From positions 24,933 to 88,932 of the forward strand of contig JAFYWY010000017.1 in assembly GCA_017546455.1 (NCBI GenBank): a stretch of 64,000 bases of DNA, written 5' to 3'. The notes beneath the pieces were generated by a model. It was not told the origin of the DNA. It did not search any database and was given only the letters and a program-made list of their open reading frames with translations. Source of the stretch: Opitutales bacterium. GTDB lineage: Bacteria > Verrucomicrobiota > Verrucomicrobiia > Opitutales > UBA953. Within the stretch, counting starts at the first letter, position 1. Each line of letters starts with the position of its first letter. Shown piece after piece: positions 1-8,680 of this stretch. The position numbers were made by a program, and so were the translations under genes.

Positions 1-560
1 CTAACTATTAGGTGGTGGATGGTTTCGACGCTCTCTTTAGGGCTACCTCTAGAAATTCGTTTTTTAAAAAGAGCGTATATTTCGTTCCATTGCGCCGCAG
101 GATGCTCAAGGGCACATCATCGTCGCTCAGCGGCGCATGACGTCGAGACGCCTGTCCGCAGGTTCCGCCTGCGTCTGCACCCGCGGTTACCTCATGTAGT
201 GCACCTCCGGAGCACATGTTCTGACGAACCGGATGGAAGAATGCTTGAACCCGGATCTAAAAAAGGAATTTCTAGAGGTTCCCTTAAAAAAACGAAACCA
301 ATCATCGAATCCTCTAAGCGGTAATTATTCGGGATTCGTAATTGCGTAGCAGCCTCTGCGAGGCTGTGCGCTGAAGGTGCACTACATTGGATAACCGCGG
401 GTGCAGGTGGTAGCCGAAACCCGCGGATAGGCGGTCTTGTCGTCATGCGTCGGTCGAGGACGCGCTTACAGCCCTGACGTGCCTGCGGCGCAATGGAACG
501 AAATACACGCCCTTTTCGTAGGCGAATCACCGAGAAACGATAGCCCTAAAGAGAGGCGGA
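1..560. repeat. Nested imperfect inverted-repeat element
   Basis: No credible gene here. The left arm (about 30-205) pairs imperfectly with the reverse complement of the right arm (about 370-552). Shared blocks include CTCTTTAGGGCTA (33-45 against 542-554), a block ending CGTTCCATTGCGCCGCAGG (about 82-102 against 482-502), CTGCACCCGCGGTTA (about 174-188) and ATGTAGTGCACCT (about 194-206). A third copy segment at about 256-300 is an inverted version of 18-70 and includes TCTAGAAATTC/GAATTTCTAGA. The transcript could form a hairpin of about 500 nt. It may be a MITE-like element, decayed opposing repeat copies, or a structured RNA. The window begins inside or beside it, so its left limit is unknown. 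Positions 561-640 are AT-rich simple sequence with TTAATAGTTA and CTTTAATCT-type repeats. Confidence 0.7.
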
Positions 561-640
561 ATCTGATGTGTTTAATAGTTATTAGTTAATAGTTAACAGT
601 TCCTTCAATCCTCTTTAAACTTTAATCTCTAATCTTTAAT

Positions 641-1330
641 CTATCTCTCCCGCGGGAGGTATTTCTCGAAAAACTCCGGCGGCGGGCTTTCCAATTCGAT
701 GGGCTTGCTCGTGCGCGGGTGGGCGAAGGCGAGTTTCCAAGCGTGAAGCGCCAAACGCTCGGCGCGGATTTTTCCGTACATTCTGTCGCCCAAGACGGGA
801 TGGCCGATTTCGGAAAATTGCACGCGGATCTGATTTTTTCTTCCCGTAATCAGCTCTGCACAGACGGCGGTCCAATTTGCACCGCGGGCCAGTACTCGAT
901 AGCGCGTTTGGGCGAGTTTGCCTTCGCGGGGATTTTTAACGGAAAAAACGCGATAGGCCTCGTCTTGAGCCAAGTAAGATTCGATTATCCCTTCGTCTTG
1001 GGGCAGTTTTCCCGCGAGGACGGCGAGGTAATGTTTTTTCACGCTTTGCCAATCTTCGTGCATGGCTTCGCGCAACACGAGCGATTTGGCGAAGACGAGC
1101 AGACCGCTGGTTTCGCGGTCGAGTCGGTTGACGGCAAACAGCTCCTTGCGGGATTTGCTTTGGCCTTTCCGGATAAAATTTGTCATCAAGGAGAGGGCAT
1201 TGCGGTCGGGTTCGTAGCGCGCAGGTACGCTGAGCAGGCCGCAGGGCTTTTCGATGATGAGCAGGTCGGCGTCTTCAAAAAGGATGCGAACGCCGCGCGG
1301 AAGAAATTTTTCCGGAGGATTTTTTGCCAT
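641..1330 (-). CDS. RluA-family RNA pseudouridine synthase
   Basis: About 229 residues. Converts uridine to pseudouridine in rRNA or tRNA. The family's catalytic signature (usually HRLDxxTSG) reads NRLDRETSGLLVFAK at about residues 75-90, with the catalytic Asp present. It opens with the usual ILFEDADLLIIEKPCGLLSVP segment and ends with the family's RKNQIRVQFSEIGHPVLGD block. No N-terminal S4 domain is visible, so it is a compact RluA/RluE-like member; the target uridine cannot be told. I chose the ATG at 1328-1330 because it lies 8 bp after the stop of the upstream namZ-like gene; a longer reading would run deep into that gene. Probably co-transcribed with it. Confidence 0.85.
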   Translation of the reverse strand: MAKNPPEKFLPRGVRILFEDADLLIIEKPCGLLSVPARYEPDRNALSLMTNFIRKGQSKSRKELFAVNRLDRETSGLLVFAKSLVLREAMHEDWQSVKKHYLAVLAGKLPQDEGIIESYLAQDEAYRVFSVKNPREGKLAQTRYRVLARGANWTAVCAELITGRKNQIRVQFSEIGHPVLGDRMYGKIRAERLALHAWKLAFAHPRTSKPIELESPPPEFFEKYLPRER

Positions 1331-1338
1331 GAAAATGC

Positions 1339-2625
1339 TTAGGCGTAGAGCCAGTATTTTTTGATGCGGACCTGGAAGAGGCGCGCTTGTTTGTCCCAGA
1401 GATCGTACCAGGCGCGGATGTTGATTTTCGCGCCGTCGCGGGCCAAGGCGTTGAAAAATGCTTCCGAGCCGACGTGTTTGATGAAGAGCTCCCGCTCGCT
1501 TTTTTTCAATGCGGCAAAGGGATTTTCGCCGCTCCAAAGGCAGGCCTGGCGCATCATGTGAAAGCTGATTTCGCAGGGGCGCAGCGCGTTCCAGTTGGAA
1601 ATGGCGAGATAAGCGCCTTCCGTCTTTTCGATTTCGCGCGGGAGGGCCGTCAGCCCGCGGATAAAGTAGCTGTTAATGGTTGAGACCAGAGCTTTTGCGT
1701 TCTTCTTCGGATAGGTGATCCAGCGGAACGGGAAAGTCAGCTTGCCGTCGGCGGCGCGGAAAGTATGGGCAAATTTTCCGGCTTGTGTGCCCAATCCGCT
1801 CATCGCGTAGCCTTCGACGGCTTCCGGCGAGTTGATATAGGGTGAGGTCGGCACCCAGCGCAGACCGGTGTCGCGCCAGCGCATGGCACGCGTCCAACCC
1901 TGCATCTTGACGACATCGACGCGGCCGCGGGCGCGCGCGTTTTTCGTCAGCGTCAGCCAGTTCTCACGCGTGGCGGCGATGGCAAGTTCGCCGATGGTCA
2001 GTCCGTGGACATAGGGCACCGGATAAAGCCCGACGTAGCTTTGCCATTTGTCGTCGAGCATCGGACCGTCCACCTTGAGGCCGCCGAGCGGATTCGGTCG
2101 GTCGAGCACGACTACGGGAATGCCGGCGTCGAAGCAGGCTTCGAGGACATAACGCATGCACGAGACGTAGGTGTAGCTGCGGGAGCCGATGTCCTGCAAG
2201 TCAATCACCATGCAATCCAAGCCGCTGAGCATGTCCGGCGTCGGCTTGCGCGTCTTTCCGTAGAGCGAGAAAACGGGCAGTTTCGTCTTGGAATCGATTT
2301 GATTTTGGACGATTTTTTCGGCGGGAACGTTGCCGTAGATGCCGTGTTCCGGACCGAAGAGTTTGACGAGCTTGACACCCGCCTTGCGTCCGCGCGTATG
2401 CAGCACCTGAATCGTACTTTCGCCGCGGGAATTGACGCCCGCCTGGTTGGTGACCAACCCGACGCGCTTGCCGCGCAAACGCTTGAATTTTTCCGCCTCA
2501 AGCACATCGATCCCGAGCTTAATTTTCGGAGCCGGGCCCTCTGTCGTCGCCGCAAACAACCCGCCGCCGAACGCGAGTGCCGCGCCGGCAAGCAGAGAGG
2601 TTTTTATGAACTGACGACGATTCAT
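1339..2625 (-). CDS. namZ: DUF1343 / NamZ-type exo-beta-N-acetylmuramidase, exported
   Basis: 428 residues. The N-terminus MNRRQFIKTSLLAGAALAFG has a twin-arginine-like or Sec signal, so the protein is exported. The body matches the DUF1343 family, whose characterised member NamZ releases terminal MurNAc from peptidoglycan fragments. Visible family blocks are GLVTNQAGV near residue 57, KLFGPEHGIYG near 88, DLQDIGSRSYTYVSCM near 140 and VLDRPNPLGG near 175. Length is normal for the family. Likely role: cell-wall recycling or scavenging of muropeptides. It sits between an exported protein of unknown function and a pseudouridine synthase, all leftward. No AGGAGG precedes the start. The family call is firm; the exact substrate is inferred. 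Confidence 0.85.
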   Translation of the reverse strand: MNRRQFIKTSLLAGAALAFGGGLFAATTEGPAPKIKLGIDVLEAEKFKRLRGKRVGLVTNQAGVNSRGESTIQVLHTRGRKAGVKLVKLFGPEHGIYGNVPAEKIVQNQIDSKTKLPVFSLYGKTRKPTPDMLSGLDCMVIDLQDIGSRSYTYVSCMRYVLEACFDAGIPVVVLDRPNPLGGLKVDGPMLDDKWQSYVGLYPVPYVHGLTIGELAIAATRENWLTLTKNARARGRVDVVKMQGWTRAMRWRDTGLRWVPTSPYINSPEAVEGYAMSGLGTQAGKFAHTFRAADGKLTFPFRWITYPKKNAKALVSTINSYFIRGLTALPREIEKTEGAYLAISNWNALRPCEISFHMMRQACLWSGENPFAALKKSERELFIKHVGSEAFFNALARDGAKINIRAWYDLWDKQARLFQVRIKKYWLYA

Positions 2626-2643
2626 GAGAGGAGAGCTTAAAGA

Positions 2644-3459
2644 TTAGTGCTTAATGCCGGAATAGCCTTGTTCCACCGCTTCCGCCGTTTTCTGTTTCAG
2701 TATCGACGAACCGAACCATTTTTCAAAGCGCGAGACAACCGTTTGTTGCATTTTCACTTCTCGCTTAAGGGTTCTTCTTACAAAAGAGACGTAGCTTTGA
2801 AGTGCTTCGGAAACTTCCATTTTTTCGAGTTCCGGAATTGATTTTTCGTGCGCTTGAGCGATTTCGACTGATTTAGCGTAGAGCTTTGCGACTTGTCCCG
2901 CGGCTGCATCCGCAGAGGCTTTATCGTGTACGGAAAACCAAAAATCCCGCTGTTCTTTTATGTATTCAAGAGCGGGTTTCATGGCGGCCCATGCGGCAGC
3001 GTCGTCTTTTGCCGTAAACGGAGGAAGGTCTGAAAAATCGGCATTGAAAATCTTGGGCTTAACCGGGAAAAGGCGTTTTACTTGTGTGGGTCTTCCCGCT
3101 TCGTAGTAGGCTTCGCGGTAGGCGTTTTCAAGTTCCCGCGAATCGAACCACTTGTGCGTTTCCGCAATCGCTTTCCAAAGTTCCTGTGTCTTGAGAAGCT
3201 CCGGAGAAACAGGCATCTCTGCGTTTTCGTAGGAGCGTGTAATGCCCTTCATCAGCGATTTGAGGGAGGATGCCGCGACGGCGGCGGATTTTTTGTCCGT
3301 GACGGATTGGGTTAATTCCAGGAACAGGATGTCATGAGATTTGTTGTTGACGGAAGCTGTCGGCGCTTTCCGGGAACTTTCCCGTGCCGATGCGGGAAAT
3401 GCCGAAGAAAAGCAGAGGGCGCAGACGAGGCTGCTTGCGGCGATATAGAATTTTTTCAT
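2644..3459 (-). CDS. Exported protein of unknown function
   Basis: 271 residues. Residues 1-26 (MKKFYIAASSLVCALCFSSA and following) are a clear Sec signal peptide with cleavage probably after ASA. The mature protein is rich in Ala, Lys and Glu, predicted helical, with aromatic WKAIAETHKWF and DFWFSVHDK segments and no catalytic motif I recognise. It lies 18 bp upstream of the namZ-like gene in the same direction and 127 bp beyond the ddh stop, with a strong terminator between, so it probably starts a new transcript with namZ. A periplasmic helical protein of unknown role is the most that can be said. Confidence 0.75.
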   Translation of the reverse strand: MKKFYIAASSLVCALCFSSAFPASARESSRKAPTASVNNKSHDILFLELTQSVTDKKSAAVAASSLKSLMKGITRSYENAEMPVSPELLKTQELWKAIAETHKWFDSRELENAYREAYYEAGRPTQVKRLFPVKPKIFNADFSDLPPFTAKDDAAAWAAMKPALEYIKEQRDFWFSVHDKASADAAAGQVAKLYAKSVEIAQAHEKSIPELEKMEVSEALQSYVSFVRRTLKREVKMQQTVVSRFEKWFGSSILKQKTAEAVEQGYSGIKH

Positions 3460-3485
3460 GAGCTGACGATTTTAGAAGGTATAAA

Positions 3486-3572
3486 TATTAAAAAGGGGCG
3501 GTACTTTTTCCGCTTTGTCGAAATCGCTCTTTCGGGAAACTTCGGCAAAGCGGCAAGAGCGCCGCTCCCCTT
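3486..3572 (-). terminator. Long-stem intrinsic terminator after ddh
   Basis: Read leftward, AAGGGGAGCGG (3562-3572) pairs with CCGCCCCTT (3493-3501), with a second inner stem of CCGCTTTGCCGAA against TTCGACAAAGCGG. TTTTTAATATTTAT follows. Placed just after the ddh stop, it fits a terminator for the pyrC-ddh transcript. The stem is longer than most terminators, so it may also be a processed or repeat-like hairpin. Confidence 0.7.
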
Positions 3573-3586
3573 GATGCCTGATGTTT

Positions 3587-4576
3587 TTAGAGTAGTTCCG
3601 CGCGAAGCTCGGCGCCGGATTTCGGCGAGAGCCATGCCGGCGGAATGTCGAAAACCGTAAAGGCGCCTTTTCCGCCGTGGGCGACGAGACGCGTAGCCGC
3701 ACGTGCGTAGGCGACGAGGACGCTGGCCGTGAATTCCGGATTCGAGCCGAGCTTGATGCCGTATTCGACGACGTGTTGCGTTTCGCCGTTGACGCCGGTT
3801 ACGCCGCTACGCAGCACGAAGCCGCCGTGCGGGATCCCCGCGTGGTCGCGGTTGAGCTCTTCCTGCGAAATGAAGTGCACGGTCGTGTCGTAATCCGCGA
3901 AATAATTCGGCATCGTCTTAATTTCGTTTTCGATGCGGGCGAGGTCGGCGCCGGGCTTGGCGACGACGAAGCATTCGCGGGTGTGCTTTTGGCGCGTGGA
4001 AAGTTCCGGATTTTTTCCGGCGCGAACGGCCTCAAGCGCTTCCGTCACGGGGACGGTGTACTGCTTGCCGTCGGCAACGCCTTCGACGCGGCGAATCGCA
4101 TCGGAGTGGCCTTGGCTGACGCCTTTTCCCCAGAAAGTGTAGTCTTTACCTTGCGGGAGGAGGGCATTTCCGTAGAGGCGATTCAACGAGAACATGCCGG
4201 GGTCCCAGCCCACGGAAATGATGCCGACGGTGCCTGCGGCCTTGGCGGCAGCGTCCACGGCGGCGAAGTGTTCCGGGATTTTTGCGTGCGTATCGAAACT
4301 GTCGATGCAGTTAAATTTGGCAACGCATTCCGGAGTCTGCTTCGGAAGGTCGGTCGCGCTTCCGCCGCAGAGAATCATGACGTCAATTTTACCGATGAAA
4401 TCATTCATCGCGTCCAAAGCGAAAACTTTCGTTTCCGCGAGTGCGGGTTTTACGTCCGCCGGGTTGCGGCGGGAAAACACGCCGACGAGTTCCATATCGT
4501 CGTTTTGAGCGACCGCGAGCTCTACGCCGCGGCCGAGATTACCATAGCCTAAGATGCCGATTTTGATTTTTTGCAT
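3587..4576 (-). CDS. ddh: meso-Diaminopimelate D-dehydrogenase
   Basis: 329 residues. Catalyses the NADP-dependent reductive amination of L-2-amino-6-oxopimelate (tetrahydrodipicolinate) straight to meso-DAP, the one-step branch of lysine and peptidoglycan precursor synthesis. The protein follows the Corynebacterium glutamicum Ddh pattern throughout: N-terminal Rossmann motif GILGYGNLGRGVE, GVFSRR near residue 33, the IISVGWDPGMFSLNR block near 125, FWGKGVSQGHSDAIRR near 150, and the C-terminal PHGGFVL and NPEFTASV segments. Start at 4574-4576, 8 bp after the pyrC-like stop, so the two are probably one operon. Followed by a strong terminator. Use of Ddh instead of the succinylase or acetylase route is typical of only some phyla. 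Confidence 0.95.
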   Translation of the reverse strand: MQKIKIGILGYGNLGRGVELAVAQNDDMELVGVFSRRNPADVKPALAETKVFALDAMNDFIGKIDVMILCGGSATDLPKQTPECVAKFNCIDSFDTHAKIPEHFAAVDAAAKAAGTVGIISVGWDPGMFSLNRLYGNALLPQGKDYTFWGKGVSQGHSDAIRRVEGVADGKQYTVPVTEALEAVRAGKNPELSTRQKHTRECFVVAKPGADLARIENEIKTMPNYFADYDTTVHFISQEELNRDHAGIPHGGFVLRSGVTGVNGETQHVVEYGIKLGSNPEFTASVLVAYARAATRLVAHGGKGAFTVFDIPPAWLSPKSGAELRAELL

Positions 4577-4584
4577 GAATGTGG

Positions 4585-5874
4585 TTATTGGTCTGAAAAA
4601 GCGATTTTCCCGCGAACGAGCGTGGTCGCAATCTTGCCGCGAAGCGTGCGTCCGGCGAAGGGCGTGTTGCGGGCGCGGGAGACGAACTTGTCGGGATCGA
4701 TGACCTGAGCAGCGTTCGGATCGAAAATGACGATGTCGGCGTCGGCTCCGACGGATAGCGTGCCGGCGGAAAGGCCGACGATGCGGGCGGGCGCGACGGT
4801 GAGTTTTTCGATGACGGCGGAGAGTGTCATGGCGCCGCTGTGATAGAGGGCTTCGAGCGCGGCGGCGAGCGTCGTTTCAAGATTGATGACACCGAAGGGC
4901 GCGTAGTCGAATTCGCAGTCCTTTTCGGTCGGCGTGCGCGGCGAGTGGTCGCTCGCGATGGCGTCGATCGTTCCGTCCTTGAGCGCTTCGATAAGGGCGA
5001 GGCGGTCCTTTTCGGCACGGAGCGGCGGGTTGATTTTCTTGTTGGTGTCGTAATTGCCGACGTCATTGTCGGTGAGCAAAAGGTGGCTCGGGGAGACTTC
5101 CGCGGAGACGCGCACATTGTGCTTTTTGGCGTCGCGGATCAGATCGACGGCGCGGAAGGAGCTGACGTGCTGGATGTGTAGTTTGGCGCTCGTGAGGCGG
5201 GAGAGCAGGGTATCGCTGGCGACGACGATGTCTTCCGAAGCGCGCGGCATACCGCGCAACCCGAGGCGGAGGCTCTTTTCGCCTTCGTGCATGACGCCGG
5301 TTTTGGACATGCTCGTATCCTGGCAGTGGTCGAAAATCGGGAGGTCGAACATCGAAGAGTATTCGAGGGCGCGGCGCATGATTTCGTTGTTGGCGACACC
5401 GCCGACGGAGTCGGAGATGGCGACGCAACCGGCTTTTTTCAGCGCACCGATGGGGGCGAGCTGTTCGCCGTTGCCGCCGAGCGTGATGTTGCCGACGGGG
5501 TAGAGGTTGACGACGGCGTCTTTTTCGGCGAGGTCCCTGACGAGGCGCACCGTCCCCGCGTTGTCGCAGATAATTTTTTCGTCCGGCGTGCAGAGCACGG
5601 TCGTGAATCCGCCGGCTGCTGCGGCTGCCGTACCCGAGGCGATGGTTTCACGCGCGGTCTTACCGGGCTGGTAAAGGTGGGCGTTCAAATCGACGAAGCC
5701 GGGAGCCACGACTTTCCCGCTCGCATCGATAATTTGAGCCTCGGCGGCTTGTTCCGGCGTGAGCTCGGAAACGATTTTCCCGTTGGCAATTGCCACATCT
5801 CCGACGCTTTCACGTCCGTTGGCGGGGTCGATCACCAATCCGTTTTTGATTAACACGTAAAAATCAGCGCTCAT
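4585..5874 (-). CDS. pyrC: Dihydroorotase homologue, probably catalytically degenerate
   Basis: 429 residues, full length for a type I dihydroorotase of the amidohydrolase superfamily (carbamoyl-aspartate to dihydroorotate in pyrimidine synthesis). Alignment to the family by eye: the metal motif HxH, normally DxHxHLREPG, reads DLNAHLYQPG near residues 61-70, so the first His is Asn and the substrate Arg is Tyr. FSDDG reads ISDSVGG, and ATDHAPH reads ASDHSPR. The other metal-ligand regions look kept (FDHCQD near 180, LHIQHVSS near 235). Non-catalytic PyrC-prime subunits with lost metal ligands are known in Pseudomonas, where they assemble with aspartate carbamoyltransferase. pyrB is present at 58718, on the far side of the prophage. 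Family call firm; inactivity inferred. Confidence 0.85.
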   Translation of the reverse strand: MSADFYVLIKNGLVIDPANGRESVGDVAIANGKIVSELTPEQAAEAQIIDASGKVVAPGFVDLNAHLYQPGKTARETIASGTAAAAAGGFTTVLCTPDEKIICDNAGTVRLVRDLAEKDAVVNLYPVGNITLGGNGEQLAPIGALKKAGCVAISDSVGGVANNEIMRRALEYSSMFDLPIFDHCQDTSMSKTGVMHEGEKSLRLGLRGMPRASEDIVVASDTLLSRLTSAKLHIQHVSSFRAVDLIRDAKKHNVRVSAEVSPSHLLLTDNDVGNYDTNKKINPPLRAEKDRLALIEALKDGTIDAIASDHSPRTPTEKDCEFDYAPFGVINLETTLAAALEALYHSGAMTLSAVIEKLTVAPARIVGLSAGTLSVGADADIVIFDPNAAQVIDPDKFVSRARNTPFAGRTLRGKIATTLVRGKIAFSDQ

Positions 5875-6036
5875 AATTTTTCGTGCATTCTAACGCGGGA
5901 ATGCGGGAAAAGAAAACCACGAAAATCGGAAAATTTCGGAGCCCCCGATGCCGGTGGGCGGATGCCGACAATCCGTGAGCGCCGGATCGCTTTTTCGCCC
6001 GGAATTCAGACTAAGCGCAAAGGCCTTTCGAAGCTC

Positions 6037-6954
6037 TTAGGATGCGCTGAAAAGCTTTGCTGCCATGCCGTAGCGCAGATTGCGGGGCGAGAAAATGAGC
6101 GCGTCCGCGCCGCAGAGATCGGCGATTTCGAGGACGACCGCCAAGGCCTCCGGAAAGACATCGGCACGCCCGGCGGGAATACCGTCGAGGCTGACTCGTT
6201 CGGCCGCTGTCCGCATTGCCAGATGTTCGAGCAGGACTTCGAGGCGGATCAGCGGAATTTTACGCGGGAAGAGCGCCGGAGAAACTTCCGCTTTTTTCGC
6301 CAAAATCCGGTGCGCGATTGCCAAGACGCCGCCGCAGAACACGAGCGGTGTTTCCGCATAAACGCGCTCCTGGAGAACCGTTTTGACGGTCTCGCGGACA
6401 TGAGTCCGGATCTTGTGAAGGACTTCCGGCGGTACGGGACCTTCCGGGTGGCGGACGAATTCACGCATCATGCGCACGGCGCCGAGCGGCCAGCTGCAGA
6501 CGAAACGGCCTCCGTCGCCGATAAATTCGAGGCTGCCTCCGCCCAAGTCGAAGATTGCGGGCGCGCGCAGCAGCTCGCTCACGAGCGAGTCCGTCACGAC
6601 GCCTGCGGCAATGCCCTCCGCCTCTTCTTCGCCCGAAAGGACACGTAGCGGCAAACCCGTTTCCGCCAAAATTGCCTCCGCAAACGCGCGGGCATTCGTC
6701 GCCGTGCGGAAAACACTGGTGCCGACGATGGCCGTTGCATCGGAATGGTGCTCCAATGCCAAATCGTGAAGCCGTTTCACCGTGCGGACTCCCAGCTCGA
6801 ATTTTTCGGGAGAAATTGCGCCGCCCGCCTGTTTCTCGAGGAGACGGACATCCTCGTAAGCTTCCGCGACCGCCAGCAAATGCGGCCCCTGAGCAACCAA
6901 GAGCTTGAAAGAATTGGAACCCAAATCAATGACGGCAACGCGGCGGTTATTCAT
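6037..6954 (-). CDS. ppx: Ppx/GppA-family phosphatase
   Basis: 305 residues, the short single-module form of the exopolyphosphatase / pppGpp phosphatase family (actin-like ASKHA fold). It hydrolyses terminal phosphates of polyphosphate or pppGpp; which is not decided by sequence. Motifs: phosphate-1 loop VIDLGSNSFKLLV at residues 8-20, GTSVFRTATNA near 80, SGEEEAEGI near 106 and phosphate-2 loop FDLGGGSLEF near 131. C-terminal blocks VFCGGV and FPRKIPLIRLEVL follow. The C-terminal HD domain of long GppA/Ppx proteins is absent. Leftward like its neighbours, with 160 bp to pyrC and about 60 bp from the pglC-like gene upstream. Confidence 0.85.
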   Translation of the reverse strand: MNNRRVAVIDLGSNSFKLLVAQGPHLLAVAEAYEDVRLLEKQAGGAISPEKFELGVRTVKRLHDLALEHHSDATAIVGTSVFRTATNARAFAEAILAETGLPLRVLSGEEEAEGIAAGVVTDSLVSELLRAPAIFDLGGGSLEFIGDGGRFVCSWPLGAVRMMREFVRHPEGPVPPEVLHKIRTHVRETVKTVLQERVYAETPLVFCGGVLAIAHRILAKKAEVSPALFPRKIPLIRLEVLLEHLAMRTAAERVSLDGIPAGRADVFPEALAVVLEIADLCGADALIFSPRNLRYGMAAKLFSAS

Positions 6955-7017
6955 AGCGCAAAACGGAAGGAATTTTTCGGTAAAATCGGACGGCGGCCGA
7001 AATTAAGCGTCGCGGCC

Positions 7018-7638
7018 TCAGTTGTTTCCGTCAAAACGCGGCATCGTTACTTCCGTTCCGCGATTGTCCGCACTGTTGATACCTTCGGATTTGAGGACCT
7101 TGAGCGCCGTCAGCATGAGGATTTTCATATCGAGCCAAAACGAGATGCGATCGACATACCAGACGTCGAGTTCGAATTTGCGCTTCCACGAAATCGCGTT
7201 GCGGCCGTGCGTTTGCGCCCAGCCCGTGACGCCGGGGCGGACTTCGTGGCGCCGTGCCTGTTCCGGCGAATAAAGCGGCAAATACTCGGGCAGAAGCGGG
7301 CGCGGACCGACGATGGCCATGTCGCCCTTGAGGATGTTAAAGAGCTGCGGAAGTTCGTCGAGGGAGGTCTTGCGGACGAAGCGTCCGACACGTGTCAGGC
7401 GTTCGCAATCCGGAAGCAGCTGGCCGTTGGCGTCGCGTTCGTCCGTCATCGTTTTAAATTTGATGACACGAAAGATTTTTCCTTCTTTGCCGGGGCGGGC
7501 TTGCGTGAAAAAGATCCCTGCGCCCTTGTTGGCGAAGTGCAGGAAAATGCAGAGCGCCAGAATCAGCGGAGAGGCGCAGATGCAGACGCCGAGAGCGAGC
7601 GAAAAATCCAGAACGCGTTTAAAGCCGTTGCGATACAT
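7018..7638 (-). CDS. PglC-like monotopic phosphoglycosyl transferase
   Basis: 206 residues. Transfers a sugar 1-phosphate from a UDP-sugar to undecaprenyl phosphate, starting assembly of a surface or protein-linked glycan on the cytoplasmic face. It shows the minimal PglC layout: N-terminal re-entrant membrane helix at about residues 8-32, KFKTMTDERD near 61, the Asp-Glu catalytic pair in SLDELPQLFNILKGDM near 92, VGPRPLLPEYLPLY near 110, and RPGVTGWAQTHGRNAISW near 130. It is closer to small PglC enzymes than to long WcaJ/WbaP proteins. No glycosyltransferases flank it here, so the glycan is unknown. It may matter for phage adsorption, as surface glycans are common receptors. Confidence 0.88.
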   Translation of the reverse strand: MYRNGFKRVLDFSLALGVCICASPLILALCIFLHFANKGAGIFFTQARPGKEGKIFRVIKFKTMTDERDANGQLLPDCERLTRVGRFVRKTSLDELPQLFNILKGDMAIVGPRPLLPEYLPLYSPEQARRHEVRPGVTGWAQTHGRNAISWKRKFELDVWYVDRISFWLDMKILMLTALKVLKSEGINSADNRGTEVTMPRFDGNN

Positions 7639-7717
7639 GCTTTTTATTGTTTATCAAAGTGAAGCGCGGTGCAACCCTGCGTTTTCCGAATCGTTGGCTG
7701 GCGGAGACAATTTTCCC

Positions 7718-8680
7718 TTAATCTTCCCGGACGATGCGAAAGCCCAAGTCGTCTTCGAGTTTTGACGGAGGCATTCCCGCGTCCCGGCATTCCGTGCGGC
7801 AGTGCATGCGCGATGAGCGGAAGGAGCCGCCTTTCACGGCTTTGACGGAGGGGTGCTTGTTCAGCGGGGAAGCAGTCCATTCCCGGCAATTTCCCCACAT
7901 GTCGATGGCTCCGCAGGCGGACAGTGTCCGGGCATAAGTGTCTACGGAGCTTGTCGTCGAGCTTTTCCCGCAGTTAAATTCGGCGTCCTTGGGCATATGT
8001 CCGGCTGCGAGTTCCCATTCTTCGGCAGTCGGAAGGCGGTAGCGTTGGGCGTTTGAGCGTGCGCTGAGCCATGCGCAATAGGCTTGAGCGTCGTAAAAAG
8101 AAACCATGGTTACGGGATGGCGATTCTTCCCGGCGGGGATTTTCCCCTCCGGCCAATATTGGGGGGCTTTCCGGCCGCTTTCCTTGATAAATGCGGCGTA
8201 TTCTTCGCAGGTTACCGGAGTGTAGGCGATGGAGACGTTTTGGGCTGCGCCGATTAGGGGAAGAAAGCCGTCTCGGGATCGACGTGAGTCGGGTCCCAGG
8301 CGCGGGTCCGTGAAGCGGCGCATGCTCTGCTCAATTCGATTTTTCCGGTCGCGTACGACTTCGTCGACAATTGCTTCCATCTCACGAATTTTATGGCTGT
8401 GGCGCGCCGTTTGTTTCAGCTCTCGCAATTTTGCCTGTTTGCGGGCGATAACTTTGTCGTAGTTGATTTCCACCTGTTTTCTTAAGGCTGTACGATTCTT
8501 TTCGCTCGAATCCCGGCGATAAGCGGCAATTAACGCCTTTGTGGTTTCATCGAGTTCCGGACGCTCTTTTTCAATTGTCGTGCGCCGATGGTGCGGTGCG
8601 GCTTCGTTTGTATTTGCCGGAGCCGCGAGGAGCGGAATAGGGGAGAAGGAGGCGAGTGTGAGAAGGAGTACTTTTTTCAT
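7718..8680 (-). CDS. Exported SUMF1 / formylglycine-generating-enzyme-domain protein
   Basis: 320 residues. A signal peptide at 1-19 is followed by a charged helical region at about 25-150 and a C-terminal SUMF1-type domain at about 160-318. Domain marks are PVTCEEYAAFIKESG, HPVTMVSFYDAQAYCAWLS, YRLPTAEEWELAA, DMWGNCREWTAS and KGGSFRSSR. Genuine formylglycine-generating enzymes activate sulfatases; many exported SUMF1-fold proteins have other or unknown roles. No sulfatase gene is nearby. It is the last host gene before the prophage, so its promoter-side sequence may lie in the 8681-8850 spacer. Confidence 0.8.
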   Translation of the reverse strand: MKKVLLLTLASFSPIPLLAAPANTNEAAPHHRRTTIEKERPELDETTKALIAAYRRDSSEKNRTALRKQVEINYDKVIARKQAKLRELKQTARHSHKIREMEAIVDEVVRDRKNRIEQSMRRFTDPRLGPDSRRSRDGFLPLIGAAQNVSIAYTPVTCEEYAAFIKESGRKAPQYWPEGKIPAGKNRHPVTMVSFYDAQAYCAWLSARSNAQRYRLPTAEEWELAAGHMPKDAEFNCGKSSTTSSVDTYARTLSACGAIDMWGNCREWTASPLNKHPSVKAVKGGSFRSSRMHCRTECRDAGMPPSKLEDDLGFRIVRED

